Below are positions 33,173-42,929 of a stretch of 64,000 bases of DNA, in pieces. Both the position numbers and the translations under genes were made by a program. The notes beneath the pieces are model-generated. The model ran no database searches, was not told where the DNA came from, and saw only the letters and a program-made list of their open reading frames with translations. The stretch is from Mixophyes australis (Eukaryota; Chordata; Amphibia; Anura; Limnodynastidae), in assembly GCA_036250195.1 (NCBI GenBank), contig JAVHZZ010000011.1:58222919-58286918 (forward strand), given 5' to 3'. The first letter of the stretch is position 1, and the number at the start of each line of letters is the position of its first letter.

Positions 33173-36100
33173 CTAGTTCTGGAGAGGTGAAGTTAGGGTC
33201 CCTGGAGTCCTCTCCATCTTCTATGAAATTAAAAGTCTGCGCTTTTGATGTTACGATTTCCTTTGCTACCAAATCCTTTGAGTCTCAGGCACTGATTGAT
33301 TCTGGAGCAGCAGGAAATTTCATTTCTAAATCCCTAGTGAATCAATGGTCCCTACCAGTGATTACTTTGAAAACACCGATTACTGTGACTGCTATAGATG
33401 GATCACGTCTCATCAATGGTCTCATCACTCAGAGTACGTCTCCAGTAACACTTCAGATTGGTGTGCTACACCATGAAGAGATTTCGTTTTTAATTCTTCC
33501 AGTTACGACAAGTCCGATTGTCTTAGGCCTTCCATGGCTTCAATGTCATTCTCCCCAGATTGACTGGCGAACTCCTCAAGTTACGTCTTGGGGAGCTGAA
33601 TGTCATCATCGTTGTCTTTCTCAAGTCATTCCTCTTAAAGTACAGCAATCTTCCATCTCATCTTCCTCACCGGGACTCCCTCCTCAGTATGCTTCATTTG
33701 CCGATGTTTTTGATAAAGCTCAGTCTGAACGTCTTCCTCCTCATCGTTCTTGGGATTGTCCGATCGATCTTCTACCTGGCAAGACTCCTCCTAGGGGTCG
33801 GGTCTATCCACTTTCGTTACCTGAAACTCAAGCTACATCTGAGTACATCCAGGAGAACCTCCAGCGAGGGTTTATTCGACCTTCCACCTCTCCCGCTGGA
33901 GCCGGGTTCTTCTTCGTAAAAAAGAAGGATGGATCACTACCCCCCTGCATAGATTTTCGTGGACTCAATGCCATTACTATTAAGAATCGGTATCCCATTC
34001 CGTTGATCACTGAGTTATTTGATCGCATCAAGGGAGTTCGGATCTTTACCAAGTTGGATCTTCGTGGTGCCTATAATTTAATTAGAATCCGTCCCGGCGA
34101 CGAATGGAAGACAGCGTTCAACACCAGAGATGGGCATTATGAATATCTAGTAATGCCTTTCGGGTTGTGCAATGCCCCCGCTGTTTTCCAAGGCTTCGTT
34201 AATGAGATCTTTCGGGACTTATTATATGTATGTTTCGTTGTCTACCTGGACGACATATTGATCTTTTCACAGGACCTGCCTTCTCATCACCAACATGTGG
34301 CAGAGGTCCTTTCCAGACTCCGGAAAAATTCATTATTCTGCAAACTAGAAAAATGTTCATTCGAGTTGCCCCAGATTCCATTTTTGGGGTATATTGTTTC
34401 CGGAGTTGGCCTGAAGATGGATCCAGAAAAGGTGAATGCTGTATTACATTGGCCCCAGCCAACTACTCTTCGTGCTATCCAGCGTTTTTTAGGTTTCGCC
34501 AATTACTATAGACGCTTCATTCAAGACTTCTCGTCCATTGCATCTCCTATTGTGGCCCTGACTCGTAAAGGGGCCAATACTAAGCAATGGTCATCCGAGG
34601 CCCTCCAAGCCTTTCAAATTCTTAAAGAGTCCTTCTCTTCTGCTCCCATTCTTCGACAGCCTGATGTGACACTTCCCTTCTTCCTAGAAGTAGATGCCTC
34701 TAATGTGGGCTTAGGAGCCATTCTCTCCCAACGCTCGGAGCAACAAAAATTCCATCCTTGTGCCTTTTACTCTCGGGGTCTCCTGCCTGCAGAGAAAAAT
34801 TACACGATCGGGGACAAGGAGTTGCTGGCTATCAAAGTTGCATTAGAGGAGTGGAGATACTTATTGGAAGGAGCTCGTCACGCGGTGACGATTTTCACGG
34901 ATCATAAGAACCTGTCATACCTACAGTCTGCCCAATGCTTGAATCCTCGTCAAGCAAGATGGTCTCTTTTCTTTTCCCGTTTCGAATTAATCATAACCTT
35001 CAAACCAGCTGCCAAGAACAAGAAAGCTGACGCTCTATCTCGAGCTTTTGTGACGTCCGCTGACGTTGAAGAGGTTTCCAACCATTCTATACTAGACCCC
35101 AAATGTATCTCGCTGGCTGCGTCTTCCACTAAAGTGCTACCATTTGGGAAGACCCTCGTGCCTCCTACTCTTAGGAGGAAAATCCTTTCGTGGTTCCATT
35201 CTTCTCGTTTTTCTGGACATGCTGGTGAACGCAAGACCTTTGAGATCCTCTCTCGAAGTTACTGGTGGCCCTCGATGAGGAGAGACGTCAAAGAGTTTGT
35301 TGCTTCTTGTGAATTATGTTCTCAGTTTAAATGCTCCCGCAGACCTCCAGCGGGGTTGCTGCAACCACTACCCATTCCGTCCAAGCCCTGGACCCATATT
35401 AGTATGGACTTTGTTACTGATCTGCCATCTAGTAAAAATTGTAATACTATTTGGGTAGTGGTAGACAGATTTTCGAAGATGGCTCATTTTGTCCCTTTGT
35501 CTGGTTTGCCTTCCTCGTCTACTCTGGCTGAACATTTCGTTAAAGAAATCTTTCGTATCCATGGATGTCCGTCTGAGATTGTGTCAGATAGAGGAGTACA
35601 ATTCGTTTCCAGATTCTGGCGGGCCCTTTGTAAAACCTTGGGCATACGATTAGCACTCTCATCTTCTTACCATCCGCAATCAAACGGACAAACTGAACGG
35701 GTCAATCAAGATCTCGAGACCTTTATAAGGATGTTCTCATCAGCCAATCAAGACAACTGGGTAGAATTGCTTCCTTGGGCTGAATTCGCCCATAACAACA
35801 TGTACCATGAGTCATCGTCCAAAACTCCATTCTTTGTGGTTTACGGTCACCATCCGTCTTTTCCGGAATTTCCTGCCCTCCCTCCCACCCAAGTTCCTGC
35901 TGTAGAGACTGTTTGTCAGACCTTCAAAAATATCTGGTCTCAGGTTAAAACCTGTTTAAGGAAGACTTCTGCCAAATATAAGTCTTTCGCAGATAAGAAG
36001 AGGCGGGCTATTCCACCACTAAAAATTGGAGATCGTGTCTGGTTATCTACCAAAAATATTCGTTTGAAGGTCCCATCTATGAAATTCGCTCCTCGTTTTA

Positions 36101-36552
36101 TTGGTCCATATAGGATCATTCAAGTGATAAATCCAGTTTGTTTTAAACTTCTACTTCCTAAGAACCTTCGTATTTCCAATACCTTCCATGTGTCCTTGCT
36201 CAAACCTCTCATCATCAACCGTTTCTCGGCTCCTCCTTCAGCACCTCAGCCAGTTCAAGTTCATCAGGAGGAGGATTTCGAGATTACTCATGTATTGGAC
36301 GCAAAAATTTCGCGAGGAGTTCTCCGTTTCCTCGTTCATTGGAAGGGCTTTGGTCCTTTGGAGGAACGTTCATGGATCAAAGCTGAAGATCTCAACGCCC
36401 CAGCTCTTCTTAAGAAGTTTTATTCCAAAAATCCGGACAAGCCCGGTTCCAGGCGTTCTGTGCCCATCTTTAAAAGGGGGGGTACTGTCACTCACCGGAC
36501 TGTGAGTGCTTCTTCCCGTATGTTTAGGAACCGTGGCCGTCCACCATCCTGA
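33148..36552 (+). CDS. pol: Pol polyprotein: protease, RT, RNase H, integrase, chromodomain
   Basis: Uninterrupted frame of about 1134 codons, overlapping the gag end by 25 nt in the -1 frame and so expected as a Gag-Pol fusion. Residues are numbered from the GTG codon at 33187. Aspartic protease: LIDSGAAGNF (Asp 38). Reverse transcriptase: TKLDLRGAYN, VMPFGLCNAP and YLDD at 353-356. RNase H: EVDASN (Asp 503) to TDHKNL and KADALSRA. Integrase: zinc region with His 678, Cys 708 and Cys 711, then catalytic Asp 741, Asp 801 and Glu 837 (D,D-35-E). Chromodomain: about 1030-1075 (ITHVLDAKI, VHWKGFG, SWIKAEDL), which in chromoviruses directs integration to modified histones. The frame runs through the polypurine tract into the 3' LTR and stops at 36552. 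Confidence 0.94.
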   Translation, partial: EIGKCQALTSSGEVKLGSLESSPSSMKLKVCAFDVTISFATKSFESQALIDSGAAGNFISKSLVNQWSLPVITLKTPITVTAIDGSRLINGLITQSTSPVTLQIGVLHHEEISFLILPVTTSPIVLGLPWLQCHSPQIDWRTPQVTSWGAECHHRCLSQVIPLKVQQSSISSSSPGLPPQYASFADVFDKAQSERLPPHRSWDCPIDLLPGKTPPRGRVYPLSLPETQATSEYIQENLQRGFIRPSTSPAGAGFFFVKKKDGSLPPCIDFRGLNAITIKNRYPIPLITELFDRIKGVRIFTKLDLRGAYNLIRIRPGDEWKTAFNTRDGHYEYLVMPFGLCNAPAVFQGFVNEIFRDLLYVCFVVYLDDILIFSQDLPSHHQHVAEVLSRLRKNSLFCKLEKCSFELPQIPFLGYIVSGVGLKMDPEKVNAVLHWPQPTTLRAIQRFLGFANYYRRFIQDFSSIASPIVALTRKGANTKQWSSEALQAFQILKESFSSAPILRQPDVTLPFFLEVDASNVGLGAILSQRSEQQKFHPCAFYSRGLLPAEKNYTIGDKELLAIKVALEEWRYLLEGARHAVTIFTDHKNLSYLQSAQCLNPRQARWSLFFSRFELIITFKPAAKNKKADALSRAFVTSADVEEVSNHSILDPKCISLAASSTKVLPFGKTLVPPTLRRKILSWFHSSRFSGHAGERKTFEILSRSYWWPSMRRDVKEFVASCELCSQFKCSRRPPAGLLQPLPIPSKPWTHISMDFVTDLPSSKNCNTIWVVVDRFSKMAHFVPLSGLPSSSTLAEHFVKEIFRIHGCPSEIVSDRGVQFVSRFWRALCKTLGIRLALSSSYHPQSNGQTERVNQDLETFIRMFSSANQDNWVELLPWAEFAHNNMYHESSSKTPFFVVYGHHPSFPEFPALPPTQVPAVETVCQTFKNIWSQVKTCLRKTSAKYKSFADKKRRAIPPLKIGDRVWLSTKNIRLKVPSMKFAPRFIGPYRIIQVINPVCFKLLLPKNLRISNTFHVSLLKPLIINRFSAPPSAPQPVQVHQEEDFEITHVLDAKISRGVLRFLVHWKGFGPLEERSWIKAEDLNAPALLKKFYSKNPDKPGSRRSVPIFKRGGTVTHRTVSASSRMFRNRGRPPS
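33154..33215 (+). promoter_or_regulatory. Predicted -1 ribosomal frameshift site with pseudoknot
   Basis: GGGAAAT (33154-33160) sits in the gag frame as G GGA AAT, the canonical X XXY YYZ form. Slipping back one base enters the open pol frame. After a 6-nt spacer, CCCTAAC (33167-33173) pairs with GTTAGGG (33192-33198). Within that loop GGAGAGG (33181-33187) pairs with CCTCTCC (33209-33215), giving an H-type pseudoknot with loops of 7, 4 and 10 nt. The gag stop codon lies in the first stem. Confidence 0.7.
36472..36482 (+). promoter_or_regulatory. Polypurine tract
   Basis: AAAAGGGGGGG, three bases before the 3' LTR, is the expected plus-strand primer. It also forms part of the end of the pol reading frame. 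Confidence 0.85.
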
Positions 36553-37301
36553 GGGTCTGCGCATGCGCAGCCCTTTCAAACCCTTCAGTACCTGTTCCTT
36601 TAACTTAATTGGCAGATCAGGCAACACTCCCTATATTAAGCACCTGTGGTCAATACCACGTTGCCTGATCTTGGAGTCTCATTCCCCATGAGCCTCTGAA
36701 GGTGTTCCTGTGTTTCCTCGTGTATTCAGCGCTGCTGATTCCTGTGGTTTCCAGACCACTTCAACTCTCCTGTGGTTTCCAGACCACTTCAACCCTGCTG
36801 TGTATCATCGTGACTGTTAGCTGATTCCTATCCGCTGCCTCCGTGCACTACAGTCTTCAAACCACTTCAACTCTGCTGTGTATCATCGTGACCGTTAGCT
36901 GATTCCTATCCGCTGCCTCCGTGCACTACAGTCTTCAGACCACTTCAACTCTGCTGTGTTTCATCGTGACTGTTAGCTGATTCCTATCCATATCCGCAGA
37001 CCGCTGACTCTCATCACCTCCTCGTTTCTGTTGGACATTCCTCCTCACTATAGCAGTGGTACAACTTGCTACCGCAGACCACTGACTACCCTCACGTGTC
37101 CTTTGTCCATACAGTTCCTCGTGTATTACTACATCCATATTACCAGTGCTGCTAGTCATAGACTTTCCGGAGCATCTCTATCATCTGCTATCTCCTGTTC
37201 CGTGATCACCCTGCTACCAGAGTACCATATTACCATCTATACTGCTCTGGTAAGTCTATCACCTGGTGATCCCTGGGTAAAGACTCCTAGTGCCCGTGAC
37301 A
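36486..37301 (+). repeat. 3' LTR with a 1.18-kb internal deletion
   Basis: Same ends as the 5' LTR, but the part equivalent to 30734-31917 is missing. The junction reads TATCC-A-TATCC; TATCC occurs at both deletion borders in the 5' LTR (30729 and 31918), so a repeat-mediated event is likely. The promoter region is kept. Confidence 0.92.
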
Positions 37302-38979
37302 AATATTATCAGAAGAGTACAGTATCTGTTGAATGTGAAGACAGTGGACCTAGTCGTTTACAAGATGGTGATAATGAAAGACTACATTGTATGGAACATG
37401 GTGGACCCTCAAAGAGAAAAGGTAATGAAGAACAATGCCAAGGTCTGTATAGACTGGGAGAGTGCCAATCAATAGATCCTGCAAAGTGGTTTCCAATCAA
37501 GTCCATATCAGTTGATTATTGGCTAAAACTAGGTGTAGAGACGTGTCAAAATAAAAGTGAATCTGACGATTATCAAAAGTCATCACGCTACTACACTCCT
37601 TCTCATGCTAAACCAAATGGACATTTTAGTTTTTTTAAAACCTCCATGTTTTATGGATGCTGGCCAAGTGGTACTGTCCATCACAGAAAATGGATGTCAT
37701 ACAGTGCTTCAAAGGGATCCATTTACCTCCTTTATTGTACACTAACGGGAAGTAAAATGGAAAGTTCTCACATACTGATGGATTCTGTGATTGGAAAAAA
37801 GCACAAGAGAAGATTAAAAGACATGAGGAAAGCGATGCACACCGAAACTGCATTTTGCAAGCACGGGAACTTGATGCAAAGTCAGGTCATGTTGACAGTT
37901 ACTTGGAACGTCAGTTTATGGAAAGAAAACAATACTGGTGTGAAGTTCTGCGTAGATTAGTAGCAGTTGTGAAACTTTTAGCACAGAAAGGGTTAGCTTT
38001 TCACGGAAGTGATGAAACTATTGGTTCAAAGTATAATGGTTATTTTGTTGGGTGCATAGAGTTAATAGCACAGTTTGACCCTTTTCTGGCAAAACATATC
38101 CACGACTTTGGAAACAGCGGAAGAGGCAACACAGGATATCTGTCATCAGCTATTGTTGAAGAGTTTATTGAAGTCATAGCAAAGCAGGTGACAAATCATA
38201 TTGTCAAGGAAATGTCACTTTGCAAGTTTTTCTCAGTGTCGGTTGATTCAACACCAGACATAACCCATGCTGATCAGCTGAGTGTTACTGCGTTACATGT
38301 TGGATGGCATACCTGTCGAACATTTTCTCTCTTTTTTAAGAATTCAGAGTCATAAGGCTGCAGACCTCACCAATGACTTGTTAGAATATTTAAATCAGAA
38401 AACATTAATATCATGGATTGTCATGGGCAGACCTATGACAATGCCAGCAACATGGCTGGAAAATGCTCTGGCATGCAAGGAAGGATAAAGGAATCTAATC
38501 CACTATCTCAGTTTGTGGCAATCACAGCACACTTCTTCAACTTTGTTGGATCAAATGCTGTTGATTGCTATGTAGAAGCTGTAAGTTTCTTTGGTTTTCT
38601 TTTAAGTGTTTACCAATTCTTTTCTTCTTTCATCTATCGTTGGTCTGTGTTAATGAAACTTATTGGAAAGCAGGGACTCACAGTGAAGGATCTCTCAGAA
38701 ACAAGATGGTCTGCTCGTGCAGATGCAACCGCTACCTTAACCAAAGGATACAAAAACATTCAAGAAGCACTTGATGAAATTGCTGATGATAATCAACAAA
38801 CTGCAACTACAAGACATGAAACTGACACCTTGTCTCAGACAATGGATTTGCTGGAAATAGAATTCATGTGTAATTTGTGGAACACCATTCTTTCACGTTT
38901 TAACACAACAAGCAAATCGCTGCAATCCACAACCATTGACCTTAAGGTTGCTGTAGAATTACTAGAATCTCTAGGTCAC
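37302..38979 (+). pseudogene. ZMYM1/DUF4371-type hAT transposase relic, part 2
   Basis: Continuation of part 1. It includes a TTF-type zinc-finger region (DPAKWFPIKSIS, then a Cys/His-rich stretch around 37640-37850) and a DUF4371-like core (YLERQFMERKQYW, LLAQKGLAFHGSDE, DSTPDITHADQLSVT). After it come the second hAT motif region (CHGQTYDNASNMAGK) and the LSETRWSARADA motif. There are several frameshifts and a stop near 38353. Frames shift at about 37800, 38350 and 38410. It is a dead gene from an older hAT element, related to the source of vertebrate ZMYM1-like genes. A solo LTR at 38980 interrupts it. Confidence 0.82.
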
Positions 38980-39684
38980 TGTTACGAGCCGCGGCGGTGC
39001 CCAGCCACCGCGACTCCCCTGTCTCCGTCCCGGCCGTCGCTATGGCGACCGTGACGTCACTTCCGGGGGCTCGTCAGACGTTGCCATGGCAACGGTAAGA
39101 AGCTCTCTCGTTCAGCGCCACGTCCCGGCATTACAGAGCAGCCGGGCACGTGCGCAACAGCGGGGCAAGCCTGAAGGCTAATTAGAACAGCTAGTGGGCA
39201 ATTAGAGAGCTAGGCTCTCATTGGTCTGCTTCAGTATTTAGGGCAATGAGGCATGCTGCCTCATTGCCGGTTAAAGCGTTCTGTCCTCAGTTCTGCTGCC
39301 TGCTTGTGTTATCCATTTTGGTTCCTGCTACCTTGGATTTGGCTACCCGTGTTTTGACCCCTGCTTGTTATTGGACCGGTGACCCTTCTCTTCTGACCTT
39401 GACCTTTTGCCTGGAATTCGGATTTTGCTTCTCTGCCTGTGAGTTTGACCCTTCGCTTGCCCTTGGATATTGCATCTGTGCCTGTGACCTTTTGACCTAG
39501 GATTCTTCTCATACTTCTGTCCACCAATCACTCCACTCCTGGGAACTCCTTTAAGTCAGTATACGTTTCTCGACCCTCGGTCGGCCCGCAGCCCAGTCTG
39601 TCCCCACCACTAGGGGCTCCAGCGAACACCTGGCCTTCTGAGTAGTTCCCGAGTTTCACTGTACTGACTTGGGAGTTCCTAACA
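38980..39684 (+). mobile_element. Solo LTR with perfect 5-bp duplication
   Basis: TGTTACGAGCCGCGGCGG to GGAGTTCCTAACA, flanked by GTCAC (38975-38979 and 39685-39689). It has a TATTTA element (about 39233) followed by a GAGGCATGCTGCCTC hairpin, then CCTTGGATTTG/CCTGTGACC-type repeats typical of gypsy LTRs. A related LTR lies at about 59668-60400. Confidence 0.88.
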
Positions 39685-39689
39685 GTCAC

Positions 39690-40334
39690 TTTTTAGATTC
39701 ACTGCCTGAAAGTTTTGATAACTTTGAGAGGGAAGCACAAGCAACATGTGGTAGATCAGACTATAAATTAACTTGTGCAAGAAAAAAATAATGTGGATAG
39801 TGTGGAGTACTAAGAAACCGTGTTATGTTGAAGAGAAAACTTTTGTGTGGAGACGTTTTCGCGTATAATTAATTGTCTCAAAATGGCATTAAATGATAGA
39901 ATTGCAATTATATCAGATCGTTTCAGGGTTGTGCTAAGTTCTTGCAGAATGACAGACAGAGAAATAATGGAAGAGGCTACCAAATTGGCTGAGCATTATC
40001 CACAAGATATAGACAAAGAAGTGTATCCTCGAGAAAGGGTTAAATTTGTACAGTTTGCCAAAGGAAGGAGCTGTCACACACGTTCATCTCAAGCTAAGTT
40101 ATTATATGAAGAAAAGATTGAAAATGTTTTCCCCAATGTATTTGTCTCTTTGAGAATGTACCTTTGCTTAATGGACACAAACTGCTCAGGAGAGTGTTTG
40201 TTTAGCAAATTGATGCGGGATTAGCGACTAAAGGCATTAACTGAGCATTGAAAGTGAACTAATACGAGGAATCTGCTTTGAAACAATTATTGAAAACTTT
40301 GCTCAAGCCAAAGTAAAAAAACATAATATTTGAT
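39690..40334 (+). pseudogene. ZMYM1/DUF4371-type hAT transposase relic, part 3
   Basis: C-terminal piece, including DREIMEEATKLAEHYPQDID and VFPNVFVSLRMYLCLMDTNC, then SGECLFSKL, the hAT dimerisation region (usually SGERSFSKL). A stop at 40222 precedes further recognisable codons to about 40320. The L1 insertion starts right after it. Confidence 0.8.
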
Positions 40335-40369
40335 AAAATAGTATTTTCCCTTCAGTTCCTTTGGTCTCG

Positions 40370-40890
40370 ATGTGTAAACAAAATGTTTCTAATATTGAGT
40401 GGTGGTTTTACCGTAATAATATTTGTTTTGTTGGATTACCTGAGAAAGCGGATGGTACTACCCCAGAGAGCTTCTTAGAAAAATGGTAAATTAAATTATT
40501 TGGGAATTTTTTTTTTTATGGCCCAATTTGCGCTTATACATGCCCACCGCTTTTCTTTCTAAGCACCTTTGCCCCCTCATACTTTTATAGTTGAAATTCT
40601 GCACTACAGAGATCGTGATATGGTGTTATGGATGGCTCATCTGAAGGGTCCTTTGGAATATAATATCCAACGGGTTGCAGCATACCCAGATTTTTCAATG
40701 GATGTCCAAAAAAAGCAAGGTTACATTTATTCCGGTTAAAAGGCATCTTCAAAAACTACAGATCCCCTTGTCATTGTATTTTCTGCTTGACTGTGTGTGG
40801 TAGTGGAGAGCCGAACATTCTTTTTTTGATTCGACACGTGAGGCTACTGTTTGGATTGATCGATTGGCTGCTGGTGGGTTTTGATAGACG
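40370..40890 (+). pseudogene. L1 ORF1 relic
   Basis: Recognisable ORF1p RNA-binding peptides across three frames: RNNICFVGLPEKADG, PESFLEKW, LHYRDRDMVLWMAH, KGPLEYNIQRVAAYPDFS, then FDSTREATVWIDRL. It lacks the N-terminal coiled coil because of the 5' truncation. Confidence 0.78.
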
Positions 40891-41020
40891 TTGCTTGATG
40901 AGTATCTACTATATAATATATTGATACTCAGAATATATACTATAAAAAAAAAGAAAATATGTATTTGAAAATGGTGCACTCATCTGGAAGATATGCAAAT
41001 ATTTCTGTTCAAAATGAGTG

Positions 41021-42486
41021 TGTCACTCACAGGACGGTTAGTGCCTCTGGTTTGGAACATGGGTCTCTCTCTCTCTTGCCGGCGCCTGTTCGGCACTGTG
41101 GCCGTCCGCCATCTTGACCAAGGATTGCGCATGTGCAGAAACCACGAACTGTTAAAACCTTCCTCATAGTCTCATTGGTCAATCAATCACCTCTCACTAC
41201 TTAAAGCACCTGTTACTCTATTATCGTTGCCTGTTCTTTGGTTCTCATTACCTTGTGACTCTGAGGTGTTTCCAGTTTCTACTCGTGCTCTCTGTTTGCT
41301 GTGGAACATACCTGCGCCTGGACAAGCCTTCTCTCCATATCGTGGTACAACTTGTCAGCCGCAGGCCACTCAACGCTACCTTGTTACATATCTGCACCTG
41401 GACAAGCCTTCTCTCCATATCGTGGTACAACTTGTCAGCCGCAGACCACTCTTTGCTACTTGATAACATACCTGCATCTGGACAAGTCGTCTCTCCATAT
41501 TAGTGGTACAACTTGCTAGTCGCAGACCACTCTACGCTACCTGATAACATACCTGCACCTGGACAAGTCGTCTCTCCATATCAGTGGTACAACTTACTAG
41601 TCGCAGACCACTCTACGCTACTTGATAACATACCTGCACCTGGACAAGTCGTCTCTCCATATCAGTGGTACAACTTGCTAGTCGCAGACCACTCTACGCT
41701 ACCTGATAACATACCTGCACCTGGACAAGTCGTCTCTCCATATTAGTGGTACAACTTGCTAGTCGCAGACCACTCTACGCTACCTGATAACATACCTGCA
41801 CCTGGACAAGTCGTCTCTCCATATCAGTGGTACAACTTACTAGTCGCAGACCACTCTACGCTACTTGATAACATACCTGCACCTGGACAATTCATCTCTC
41901 CATATCAGTGGTACAACTTGCTAGTCGCAGACCACTCTACGTTACCTGATAACATACCTGCATCTGCACAAGTCTTTACAGTTACCAGCGGGAACATATG
42001 TCAGGAGCAGCTTACCCTACTATTTTGCATGGTACCTGTTATTAGGACTAAAGCCTATAGTGCCTCTGAAGTATAGCTGCGAGTCGCTGACTCTCCTGCT
42101 GCATTATTGATTGGTCCTTCCATAGACTTTATCCAGTTGTCATATATTGGTCTGCTGTATGCTACCTGTGTGCTAATGCACTTTGGAACTTTCTCCTCCT
42201 TTTATTACTGCTCATCAGTCTACCGTGTTACCATTGTTTCCATTTTTTCCATTGTTCAGAGACTCTGCATTTATATCATTGACATTCCCTTTTCTATTCA
42301 GTTGTACAGTTCCGTATATTCACCACACTTCCCAGAGGACCGCGACCTGCACAGTGGCAGCCGCTAAAACCATACTCCCTTGCGGGAGTTCCTGGAGAAG
42401 ACCAGCCACTGTGTTAGATTCCGCGCCTCTGGTAAAGTGAAATTCCACCTGGTGAATTCTGGGTAAAACTCCTAATGCCCGTGACA
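41021..42486 (+). mobile_element. Solo LTR of a relative of the chromovirus
   Basis: TGTCACTCACAGGACGGTTAG to CTAATGCCCGTGACA, flanked by GAGTG (41016-41020 and 42487-42491). The ends match the LTRs at 30230 and 36486, but the body is diverged. CTTAAAG (41200) is followed by GTTGCCTGTTCTTTGG (about 41226), the position-equivalent of the self-primer sequence. It left no internal region, so it formed by LTR-LTR recombination. Confidence 0.9.
41305..41985. repeat. 81-bp tandem array within the solo LTR
   Basis: About eight units built on TGGACAAGTCGTCTCTCCAT and GTGGTACAACTTGCTAGTCG. GTGGTACAACTTG motifs also occur in the LTR at 31755-31990, so this array is an expanded version of an ancestral LTR motif. 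Confidence 0.88.
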
Positions 42487-42929
42487 GAGTGACACAAAAA
42501 TTCCACAAAATTCCAAAAAATTTCATATTTTGTCTTCATTTGATAATATTCAAGCTATAAGGCAATTATCAAATTCTGAGATATGGTGCTATCTCCAATT
42601 GAAATTTTTTATGATATCTGATATATTTCTAGTGAATGGCCATGTGCTAGATGTTTAAGTGTCGATAGTTATCATAGTTTAGGGTTAGACTCTAACCGTT
42701 AGATTTGTACTTTAGTTTGGGTAGAGTATACAGTGTGGGGGTGGGTTTAGTATTAAGATTGTTTTTCATGTCATCGCAAATGTACAGTCTGATTTTTTTG
42801 TGATTATACTGCTGAATATTCTATATTTGAGATGAGTGATATTCTCTTTGGCTGGGTACCCGCGGGCTCTGTTGTATAGGGTGTTATGTATGAAGTGTTA
42901 TGTCCTTAACTGGTACACCTAATAAAGAA

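Larger units (their letters stand above)
30230..37301 (+). mobile_element. Sushi-type Ty3/gypsy chromovirus, nearly complete
   Basis: A 7072-bp LTR retrotransposon with a 1999-bp 5' LTR, gag, pol and an 816-bp 3' LTR. The LTRs begin TGTCACTC and end CCCGTGACA. The insertion has a perfect 5-bp duplication AATAT and lies in a dead hAT gene. Pol includes a chromodomain after integrase, which places it among the chromoviruses; the gag layout and self-priming signature fit the Tf1/sushi class. The shared parts of the two LTRs look almost identical (I noticed one difference, 30609 T against 36865 C), so insertion is recent. Gag is broken, so this copy is probably not autonomous. Confidence 0.93.

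Noticed and set aside
33162..33205. Longer 12-bp first stem (adding CCAGG/CCTGG) for the frameshift structure
   Set aside because: It would leave a 1-nt spacer after the heptamer and only 3 nt to cross the stem; the 7-bp stem with 6-nt spacer fits better.
37031..37960. 309-codon frame crossing from the 3' LTR into the hAT relic
   Set aside because: It fuses LTR and old transposase sequence by chance; the real coding frame of the relic shifts within it.
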